Assembly: GCA_958299035.1 (NCBI GenBank)
Contig: CATQJL010000001.1
Location: 47,928,461-47,992,460, forward strand
DNA from: Cylicocyclus nassatus
Lineage: Eukaryota; Nematoda; Chromadorea; Rhabditida; Strongylidae
Length of the DNA: 64,000 bases
Direction: 5' to 3'
Shown here: positions 55,032 through 64,000 of the stretch, in pieces
Layout: every line of letters begins with the position of its first letter
Numbering within the stretch: position 1 is the stretch's first letter
The notes under the pieces: generated by a model
Database searches by the model: none
What the model was told of the DNA's origin: nothing
What the model saw: the letters and a program-made list of their open reading frames with translations, nothing else
Made by a program: the position numbers and the translations under genes

Positions 55032-55896
55032 AGATATGCATTGGATGATCTATTAGTTATTCATAATCAAGAAGAGTCAAGAATAGTTAGTATGTTGAAA
55101 AACACATATAATGATATCCTGGAACTTGAAGGTACTCCTCTTACAGATTTTCAGTGTAACTTTCTTGACCTTCATATCGAAATCATCAATGCGCAACAAT
55201 ATAATGAAACAGATCATTTTCGATTTAAGGTAAACGAGTGCACAGACGCTCATCTTATATATAAAGCTGAATGTCTGTTTGTCTGTCTGTCTGTCTGTAT
55301 GTCTGTCTGTATGTCTGTCTGTACGCATGTTCCGAATAGAAAATTCCATTTCTGAACCGATCCGGACCAGACTTGGCACACATATACTTCGGGCCCCGGC
55401 GGGTGTCATGGGCTACTTTTCGTCATCGATCGATATCGATTTTATCGATTTTTTGCAAAAATTGAGCTACGGGGCTGGGAGTTGGCACAGGGGGTAATCG
55501 AGCATGCTGATTACGAATATAATAATGGCAGGGCCGGGCGGAGCCGGGTAAGTCAACTAGTTCTCATATAAGTATCAATATCGAAAGAACTATCATATAT
55601 GGTGAGATTCTGAGAATTTACACAACTTGTACATTGTTCGAAAATTTTGTGGAAAGATTATTAATTGTCATAATCAACTGTTGGTGCAAGAACATTCGCC
55701 TAACATAAAAGCTAATGCGCTTATTAAATCTTTAACCTCTAACAAAAGTATTTCCTCCAAACATCTGGAATTATATTCTTTCAAAAACACTAAAAAATTT
55801 ATTAGATTCTTTTTTCAAAAGTTAGACTTCTATGATCTTCAAATTTTGATCTGCATTTCCTTTGATCTTTTCGCTCCACCCTTAGCGTATAAATAG
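55032..55896 (+). pseudogene. reverse-transcriptase fragment of a Penelope-like element, split by a Helitron
   Basis: Before the insertion the text reads RYALDDLLVIHNQEESRI, in which the YxDD active-site box has an extra residue, and ends with NFLDLHIEI. After the Helitron (55253-55560) it resumes in shifted frames with ERTIIYGEILRIYTTCTLFE, then NQLLVQEHSPNIKANALIKS. A FLDL motif some 40 residues after the catalytic box and the following Arg/Tyr-rich segment fit Penelope-like reverse transcriptases. No GIY-YIG endonuclease was seen. Family assignment by eye is moderate. Confidence 0.5.
55253..55560 (+). mobile_element. non-autonomous Helitron, 308 bp, inserted in the RT remnant
   Basis: It begins TCTTATATATAAAGCTGAAT after an A and ends TCAACTAG before a T. 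GGGCCGGGCGGAGCCGGG lies just before the end and can form the subterminal hairpin. A TGTC/TGTATGTC microsatellite follows the 5' end. The coding text of the host element resumes after it, so it is a later insertion. No Rep/helicase gene. Confidence 0.88.
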
Positions 55897-56282
55897 AGTT
55901 CCTCTAGCTCATTTCTATGTCTTTTTGCTATCACCACTCATCCCTGCTGATGAGCCTCGGAAGTGGTCTGCATTATACCCTAACCTCTAAGTCGCAGCTT
56001 AGGGGTAGAGGCGAAACAGACTGTATAGTACTCAAACACTTTACTCATCTACATATAAATCTAAACAAACAATATCATAGGCTTTCTCTCCGTCATGTAT
56101 AATCTATTCTGTACATCTTGATGCAATCTTGCGCACTTTAGCAACAAGTTACAGATACAAATGATGAAATGAAGGAACATAACATCAGTTGAAATTTTTT
56201 ATGTTATTTGCCTTTTTGTTATGCGTATGCAATATGTCCAACTCTCAACCTCACCTTTGAGCGTACGTTCCAATATAGAATT
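55897..56282. other. 3' flank of the Penelope-like remnant
   Basis: Contains CCCTAACCTCTAAGTCGCAG and GCTTAGGGGTAGAGG as an imperfect hairpin; otherwise nothing was recognised. Confidence 0.35.
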
Positions 56283-56722
56283 TTATGTAATTTTGGCTGA
56301 AATCTTACGATTTACCATACTATGAAGTCGTGCGGGGTGGATGATGGGAAACAGTCCTTTCAAGCCGCCAAAAAAGGCTCTTGTGACCAAGCTGCAAAAG
56401 TGATTAGCCAACTTGAAAAAAACTGAAAGCAAGTTGCCGATGCCCAAAAAAAGCTTGTTGGATTGCAATTTGTTCATTTATCCACCTGCTATGCATTGCT
56501 TCCACTTCCAGATGTTGAGACCGAGTTAAAGAAAAAGATGTGGCAACAACCATGCTTCGAAATTTCGGAGATTACTTTGATGATCACAAAACAAATGCTA
56601 TGGAAAAATAAATGTTGAAAAGGGAAGAAAAACTTTATCGAATGGCCTTTGAAGTTTTCGCCATTTTCTGCTTCATTTTGTGAATGATCGAAAAAACGAA
56701 AAGAAATTCCGGGATGACCTAA
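56283..56722. repeat. decayed TTAGGT-type element
   Basis: The right end GGGATGACCTAA is followed by TA (56723-56724), like the other elements of this group. The inner part shares GATCACAAAACAAATGCTAT with 39530. No left terminus was found. Confidence 0.4.
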
Positions 56723-56724
56723 TA

Positions 56725-59090
56725 TTAGGTACTCCACTACTCCTGCAACAAAAATTCTGAAACAGTAATCCTTCAGTTTTTCAAGTGGTTTGTTTCATTC
56801 ATATGAAAAGACGATGTTACACGCTTCGTAATAATGCTTAAACAAAACTGCTTAGGGTATCACATTACAAGCTGATCAAAAACAGCACACAAAGCGCATT
56901 TTATGAAGAGCGGCTCTAGAAATGATATGTTCATTAATGACTATTTTACTTGATATTGAATTCGTGACCTTTTTATGTGCCTAGTCATGAATCTCATCTT
57001 CAAGCCTGTCTTTTAAATCTTGGAGTGACATCTCATACATATGATGAGATATGAAATCGATCATTTAACAAAATCATATAGGTTACCAGAAAAATAAGTT
57101 CGTTTTGACATGCAAATCCTCATTAAAAAATTTTTGTTGTTTCCTATTCATGATTTTTTTGTGAAAAAACAGCTCAAATTTTCCTCTATAATTTATCAAT
57201 TATTTCAATATATTCTATTATCACCGTAGACTGCCCCAACACGGCTAACTTTCCAAAGCTCAATCTTTGATTTTCTAAGCTTCGTTTTCATGATGTAATG
57301 GATGTAAACGATAACAGTTTGGTATTTGGATAAAGAGGAGTTTTCTCTATTTAGTGAGTAACAATAAAAATTGTGATCCGCCATTTATAAGGTATAAGTA
57401 AAAGCTTCTTGCATGTTCATGCGATTATCCATTTTTGTAACGTATAATACTTCGAATAAGAAAAGTGGAGTATATGCATACCTCTCGAACTAATGTCCTT
57501 ATGTATTTAGTTTCTTTTGGAGGTATGGTATTCATCAGTGTGTTTCTAGTGCTAGGTGAATGCGAAAAAAGTAATGAGCAATATGAGGGGGAGCCTGATG
57601 CAGATTGATCCGTTTCCTAATGCTGTAAATCCGTAAAAAAACATTGATTATGCTTGCCAGGTTTACAGGATAATGTTTTGAAGGCTCTAAACGGCAGGAG
57701 TTCGTAATGTGTATCACCTCAATGATCTCGCTTTGGTCTATCCAAAATAGCATCCTTCCATAGCATCCTCTTATGCTCCTTCGTACGTTCAAATTTTTTA
57801 CAAACTAGGACACGATCCACAGTAAGTCTAAGAGGATATTCTGGTTGAGAACAGCTTTATATTGTGTTTTATATCGACCTATTGCGCAAGCAACGAGATT
57901 ATCATGCCAATGGCAAGCTTCCCTTACGTAATTTGGAACTGCTAAATCTAGACCAAAATTTGCTTTCTTGTTATGCTTTCAGTTTCCGTCCACTTCTATA
58001 GCTGTTTGAAGACATTGGTTTCATTGACATGTAATTACGTTCACTTTGTTGAAGAGAGTCTGAAGCCATTCTGACAAGTCATAAATGAATGGCCAAATGC
58101 AGTTGAAGTTGATATTGTTGGTAGCGAGTTTTCATCATGAGCAATATGCTTTGTTTCGGACAAATACATCATTTTGCATCCCATAGTCTAAGCAGCAATT
58201 CACGCCTTGATTGCCGTGATGTTTCGGCGTGAATTACTGCGCCACCCTTTTTTCTTATGACATCATCTGAACGTCTCTTTTTCTCATTTCATTCACACTT
58301 TATATTTTGTGCTGAACAGCGTAAAGATCCTAATCTACGTAAAAAATTTCTTCAATATTCCACTTCCGTCTCTCCGTTTCGAGATGGCTGTATAACAGGG
58401 AGGGGGGGGGGAGCCAATTCCTCCCACAGAATGGAAAGTGGAGTTTGCGGAAGTTGCCTATATCAATTGTAAGTTTGCGCAAGCTAATTATTTCTACTTC
58501 TAAACAATTACAACCTTGAAATTTTCGAGAATTCAAATCCATTGCTTTTGGGGAGGGGGTCATAAACCTGGAAAGTTTTGGAAAACATCTTGAAAATGAG
58601 GGCGTGGCCTACGCCCCCTTTTTGACTAGAAATATAGAACAATAAAAAAGATTTATCACTTTCTTCTTCCTTCCCCCTCCCCTCTCCCTTCCCTCCCCTC
58701 GAAGAAATTTCTCGCACCTCTACTGCTGTATCCACACGAGAGCCAAACAACTGCCACTTTTCCTTAACTTCCTTATCATACAAATTAGAAGAGACATTCG
58801 TTACATTCGTTCCAAATGTTCTTCATAACCGCCATTCACTTATCTTTTTGCACTTTTTGTTCCCTTCCAACCGGTTTGTACGGATCCTCGTGATCGTTTT
58901 TATTGGGCAATTATCAAATTTATTGTTGTTATCTAATATGCATGACCACTTTCATTTCTCGAAGCCGTTACTGCCCTTTCAGATTTGTGTTTAGAACCTA
59001 TCGTTGCTGAACTCATACAAGCTGATGTTCTTCCGATGACGAATGCGATAGAATGAGCGTCGTTCAGGTTAGCTGCTTCTGTGTAAATAT
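56725..59090. other. intergenic DNA, nothing firmly recognised
   Basis: A minus-strand frame at 57535-57792 and pyrimidine/purine-rich stretches (58380-58420, 58665-58700) were noted. No family or exon structure was recognised. Confidence 0.4.
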
Positions 59091-59425
59091 CAGCTTGGCA
59101 CAAAAGTTCTTGCGTAATTTTGAAATCAAAAACTTTCCGAAGCTTGACTAGCTAAACTTATAGTTCGGTTTTTAATGAGAGAAAAATCCACTCTATGATG
59201 TTTTCTAAGCGCATTTCGTTAATTAGCCTTGCAGAACAAAGTTAGTTTGGAAAAATCGAGATTTCGTGATTTTGATTTGGGCCACGAAACTAGACTGACG
59301 CTAGCCAGCATCAAAAGTCGTGGGAAATCCTTACATAGCGGTATTCCAAACGTTACTGAAGCAGGATTCACCTTTGCGTACAAAAGTATGAACAACAAGC
59401 AAAGTTGCGCTAATGCATTTTAACC
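59091..59425 (+). pseudogene. mariner-like remnant, transposase N-terminal region
   Basis: The left end TTGGCACAAAAGTTCTTGCG resembles the terminus of the 41.87-kb element. From 59229 the text SLEKSRFRDFDLGHETR matches the FxxGxFxLxDxxR-type region of mariner DNA-binding domains, with loose similarity for ~50 more residues to a stop at 59420. The catalytic half and the right end are not visible. Confidence 0.45.
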
Positions 59426-61070
59426 AGAAAATACGTTTTACTAAAGACTGGGGCTTTGCAACACACACCCGAGACAAATTCTTAGTGCTTATTTGCAACA
59501 CCTTTTTTCGGATGTGAGAATATGTTTTGCAATGAATTGCGATAATAAAGGAATCTCACCCGTATAAAAACGTTTTTCAAAAAATTTCATTTCTGCCTTT
59601 CAAACGGGATCAGTTTGTCAAACTAAGTATAGGATAGTACTAAAAAAATTTCGAACTGTTATCTGTTGGCAGCGGTGCTCCAGTATTATTGAGATAAAAA
59701 CCCAACCACGAAATCTGAAGTGCCATCTTTGTTGTCCAAGGGTAGATACATAGCCAACGAGAAGTTGCGACTAACCGACTACAGTTTCTGAGCCTTCATC
59801 AAGTTTTATGAAATCAAAATATGTATTGATGAAGAGTTCAAAAAGTAGCGATATTAGAATCAGGCCAGAACTTTTGTATCGATCTAATGAATAATCAATA
59901 ATCCCACAATTAGAGTTGTAATTATGAGAAACTGATGAAAGACATTTCAGAAATTGGGAGGACAACTATCTTTTTACCCTAAAATCTTTTTGCTAGATGC
60001 GATAAAATCATAGCTGAATGATTTTAATGCAAATTCACTGAATGCATGCCGTCAAATCACAACAATTTACATTGATTGTTGAATTCTGCCATTGAATATT
60101 GCTAGCGGAAGAATTCTATTGTCTTCTCTTATTTTCATATTGTTTCGGTTCTCAATAATGTCTGGTACTCTAATCGAGATAACAATTCAGTAAAGGTTTC
60201 AAACGGGTATATTGAAGGGTTCCTTGCGGGTTGCGATTTGCTTTCTGAAGCTCTTCCCATCAAGTTGAAAAAAAAACTTCGTAAACAAGTGCGTAGACGT
60301 CACTTCAAACAAATTGAAATAGCTTCCATGTTTTCCAAAACCGTGTTTTTGCTTTATATAAGAAAAAAGTGGTGATTTTCTGTTTCTGAGTCACTCGAAT
60401 TTGGAAATTTGTAATTCCACTGGTGATTTCTCATCTGACGATGTCATTCTGGCACCTTACCTTGTCCCTGGTCAGGATTGTTGCTGCCTTAGATCAAAAC
60501 TCCACCTCTTTATTTCATGCAAGTTTGATTACTTAGAAGAATGTCAAATGATATCGTGGAAGTGGGCCAAATGACTTTCATATCGTGCATCAATTGCAAT
60601 TTGTGCAGAAAATAAGCCATTGCGCCACTACGACTCGAATTCCGCGGAATCCGCGTAGCTAATCTCTGAATTCTTTCAAGGCGGACCCTGCAGAGAGGAG
60701 GTTGGTCCTCGGCTATTTGTGCATGTTTCTTTGGAATGATGTGCTATCTTGGACTGCCGAGATGTGTATGTATGGCGTAAGAGGTCATAGTTTTCATATT
60801 TGTTGGGCAAAAAGTCATTTCTAGGATGTGGGCCACCAAAACCATTAGAAAATTTTACATTGCTTCTTTGAAATTTGAAAAATTCTTTAATCAACATGCT
60901 TCAGAATTCCATTATCATTCAAATGAAAGTAATTTTTTGCCGTTAGCATTTCAGAATTTGCTAATTTTCTAGCTTTATCAATATACCTTTTGTGTAAATC
61001 CCTACTTCAAATTTTGCAAGAATTTTTAAGTTATTCTAATTATTTACAAGTATAAGCAAGTTTTGCACAT
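59426..61070. other. AT-rich intergenic DNA, nothing recognised
   Basis: No gene or repeat terminus was recognised. The part just after 59425 may contain unreadable mariner sequence. Confidence 0.35.
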
Positions 61071-61782
61071 TGTTACTGTCAAATCGATAACAAGTGTCTA
61101 GAAATTTGCCATGAAAACTTGCAGTTTTGTAAGTGTTTTCAAAGTTTCTCCAAATCCATGACTGTTGCCCGTCACAAAATAGTGATAGCTTGCTACCGCG
61201 ACAGGTTGAACACCAAGAAAAGTAAAGTATCAGTTAGAGGAAAGCTAGCAAAGCAAGCACTACAAGATGATTACCAAGGATTTGCATGAATAGTGTGAAT
61301 ATGCCGTGATGGTTGGATCTATGCCCAAGAAAATCTGTGGAGTTCTTAGAGTTCGTATAGCAAGACATAGCAGCCTTAGAAGTGTCTTCTCGAATTTTTA
61401 AGGCTAAAGAGTGGGGAGACTGCGAGTTTAAATGCAAAGTGTTGGGAAAACTTATGAAACAAAATTATTTGCATTTGTAAGGGTGTAATATAAAATCACC
61501 TGTGTGGGAAGAGATCCTTGGCAGGAACATGCCAACAATTTTTAGACAGAAAAAATTGCGGCAAGTTTATATAGGATATGTGCCTCCCAATGATACCTGA
61601 ATATGAAATTCGTAGGATCTTTCTGAGCGGTAATTCATTTGGAGTACCTGAATGTTTTTAGTATACTTGGCTTCGAATTTTACATGGAACAGGGTCTGCT
61701 TTGCTCTAAGAGCGCTTTACAAATTTTTCAATGTTCATCAAATCGCGATGACATGGAAAGCATTGTTTTCGTGACAACCTAA
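61071..61782. repeat. decayed TTAGGTTG-type element
   Basis: The right end GTTTTCGTGACAACCTAA is the inverse of a TTAGGTTGTCACGAAAAC terminus. The left part CACATTGTTACTGTCAAATC may be its partner. Inner blocks (AAGCAAGCACTACAAGATGA, TTTGCTCTAAGAGCGC) recall the GATAGAGCAAAGCAAGCTCT block of the 37.2-kb element. Confidence 0.4.
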
Positions 61783-63340
61783 TGGTAAAGACCAACGATG
61801 ATCTGTTTGATGCAGAAAGAATCGGCACTTAAATTCAGATGTCCATGCGCTGAAGTTAGATCAGAGAGCAGATTGCTTTCAGAACAAATATTGAAAAGTA
61901 ACATCTTAAAACAAAGCCATCTCCATCTTTGAAATTTCGAATAGTTGATCGATGCATTGTCCAACGGTGACGCATTGACGGCGGATTAATCGTACATAAT
62001 TGTCCCAAACTTGCCGAAAAACATTCTGCGTCAAACAATGCTAACTCTGGCTAGTCACTATAGTACTGCTTGCACTCCTCTCCTCTGCCGAATACGAAGC
62101 TTTTTTGGTAGAGCTTGACTTGAGAGATTGATGGACGATCAAATTATACAGCGAGGACAGGAAATAACAATACTAGCTATAAATGGAGTTAAGAGTTGTT
62201 TCAGAGGCAAGTCCATTTCGATTTTGAAACTTTGAAAAGTTACAATAATAATAAGATCCATTACCGTTTCAAGCAGGAAAATAAATCCAATTTATTAGAT
62301 GGCAGCATACGACTTGTTGATTTTGATGCATGTAGATCATCTTCTTCTGGTCTTAATTTGTGACCTTCAAAACCTTCTTTCTTTTCAGTACTTACAGTCA
62401 TGATGTTGACAACCTGACGCTTTTATTTTTTGATATTTTTTCGATCAGTATATTTCTATCATTTATTTTCAATTCTAGTGAACTAAAAATGATAGCTGTT
62501 GAACAGCAACAGCTAGGAATTGTTGTCTGCAGCAGTTTCAGATCTCCACTACTTATTGAACTCAAATTATCCTACTAATAAATTTATTTTATGTTTAAAC
62601 AGTGTCAACCATCTGATGCTCCTTGGGCTATTACATAAGTTTGAGAACATATTCAAAAAAAGTCAACAATGACCGAAATTGTAAGCTAACACAATGTGGC
62701 AACTTCAATGTATATCAATCTTGTAAGCAAATCTAAGAGTGTCTTGCCACCTGAAACTCTTTTTCGGAATACAGAAGAGAAGAGTCTCATAAAACTGACG
62801 ATAAAACTGCGTAGAAAACACAGATATTAAAATATTCCAGGCGCCAATATTTGTGACAACCATATCAACGCAGCCTTTCCCTGGTCGAACGCTGGATACA
62901 AATCCGAGAGGAGGTGAGGCATTTTCAGAACCTTAATCGATTAGTTCCGAGATATGCAGCTGCCAGTATGATTCTTTTGAATCTCGGATTTATTTGATCA
63001 TCGGATTCAAAAATTGCTACGCGTTATCTTTTGCAGCCTGAGTTGTGGAAGCTATCAATCCTCAATTAGAGTCAATTTTCTAAAGTAGCTCTGTTGGCTA
63101 TAGCTCTTCTTATTAGGACCAAAGCTTGGGTAGTGTAGGCTTTCGCTGTAAAATCAGTCAATCCTGCCGCCTTTGTTGTGAGCGATATGTCCGCAAGAGG
63201 TTCAATATGTGTACTCTTCTACTTTGAAATAGAAACACCGTCCACAACAGATTCGCTCTTCAATGAAGCGCATGTCTTTCTCATCCTATCTTTGGCTACT
63301 CAGAAAGTTGAAAGCTCTCAGCGGGCAGCCACAAAGCCGC
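61783..63340. other. intergenic DNA, nothing firmly recognised
   Basis: Minus-strand frames at 61779-62038 overlap each other and contain a TTTTTCGGCAAGTTTGG block similar to 48350. No gene was called. Confidence 0.35.
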
Positions 63341-63379
63341 CACCAATCCCCACCAAGAGCCCCCGCGCCGTATCGCTGC

Positions 63380-63525
63380 CACTGTGGATGCCCGCTGTAT
63401 GCCATGTGGCTTCCACATCACTGTCGCTTCATAGCGGCCCGCTGACTGCCAGTTAAAGCAGCTCGCTCAATGCCATTCAAAGGATCCCGCCCACTGCCGC
63501 TTATATTAGCCCGCTCAGTGCCGCT
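63380..63525. repeat. GCCCGCTnnnTGCC minisatellite-like repeat
   Basis: Five imperfect units (GCCCGCTGTATGCC, GCCCGCTGACTGCC, GCTCGCTCAATGCC, CCCGCCCACTGCC, GCCCGCTCAGTGCC), spaced about 20-45 bp, often followed by GCTTATA- or ATTCAAAG-like text. It is GC-rich against the background. Confidence 0.6.
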
Positions 63526-63664
63526 TACCGCACTCTCTCCTTTTCGGGATCCACTACTCCTTCTGTACTTGCACTATAAACAAGCTAGGCATCATCTTTT
63601 ATTAATCAATTGCCCGAAATAACGCGATACTTCCAGTAATTTAGTATACTGCAACAAGGCACAT

Positions 63665-63880
63665 AACAACAACTCAACGACGAACAGATACAGAGGAAAG
63701 AAATCAACTAAGATCATTTAGAGTGTCTTAATACACGTACACGTAATGATACCTCAACAGCGAACAGGATAAAGATGAACGAAATGAGCTCACATTGATT
63801 GCCAACCTTTACTGCAACATAACAGGTAATAGCAAATCAACAGAGAACAAGATGCAGATAAACGAGATAAAGTCAAAATG
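63665..63880. repeat. three diverged ~80-bp tandem units
   Basis: CTCAACGACGAACAGATACA, CTCAACAGCGAACAGGATAA and ATCAACAGAGAACAAGATGC recur about 80-100 bp apart, each followed by GAAACGA- or AACGA(G/A)AT-like text. The unit continues no recognisable gene. Confidence 0.45.
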
Positions 63881-64000
63881 CAAGATCAAGGCATTGAGGA
63901 GAAATGAAGATGTCCATGCGGGAAGAGGTTTGAGGTGTTCTGCTCCAAACAAAATAATATGATCATATGGTCATGTGTGTCATTGCACACACATTCCACG

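Noticed and set aside
55279..55497. Open frame beginning with a Ser-Val-Cys-Leu repeat
   Set aside because: It is the TGTC microsatellite of the Helitron translated; there is no gene.

Overview
The window looks like a repeat-dense stretch of a nematode nuclear genome. A strongylid-type (hookworm-like) worm is plausible, but the species cannot be read from the sequence. Support comes from small intron-rich genes whose introns are often 46-63 nt and end in pyrimidine-rich TTTCAG-type acceptors, a nematode-type SH2/tyrosine-kinase gene, AT-rich non-coding DNA, and many foldback elements with mariner-style TTAGGTTG ends in TA sites. There are no bacterial-type operons, no CRISPR array and no intact tRNA or rRNA gene.

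Coding content is sparse. Two multi-exon host genes can be assembled with confidence, both on the minus strand. One is an SH2-tyrosine kinase (11605-13999, seven exons, 5' part not found). The other is a complete four-exon, 162-residue, four-transmembrane protein (34243-35321) that no single open frame reveals. Weaker candidates are a membrane-protein exon (32756-33070), a 78-residue exon (20073-20296), a possible membrane-protein gene (50552-51121) and several isolated exon-like frames. Broken host sequence includes a secreted-protein-like fragment (567-975) and a histone H4 pseudogene that keeps its 3' processing hairpin (30176-30340).

Mobile DNA dominates. Region by region: 1-4.7 kb holds a host pseudogene, a palindrome and a 5'-truncated Ty3/Gypsy element with an intact pol frame and a 3' LTR. 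5.7-9.2 kb holds a Helitron, a Penelope-type hammerhead-like motif and a foldback. 10-14 kb holds foldbacks and the kinase. 14.6-18 kb holds a foldback and a decayed Gypsy. 18-25 kb holds GC-rich repeats, a TA-flanked foldback and a palindrome. 27.4-32.4 kb holds a Helitron, a 1.2 kb foldback, the histone remnant and a tRNA-like repeat. 34-36.8 kb holds the tetraspan gene and tRNA-derived repeats. 37-48.2 kb holds four TA-flanked foldback or mariner elements. 49.3-49.6 kb is an RTE-type LINE tail with a 13-bp target-site duplication. 53.5-56 kb is a Penelope-like remnant with inverted ends carrying hammerhead-like cores; its reverse transcriptase was split by a Helitron. From 56 kb to the end there are mostly decayed repeats.

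The most interesting signals are the hammerhead-like motifs (7.75 kb, and the inverted pair at 53.6/54.06 kb), the Helitron-in-Penelope nesting, the histone remnant with an intact stem-loop, and the dense family of near-palindromic TA-flanked elements. All calls were made by eye; no alignment, folding or database search was run.
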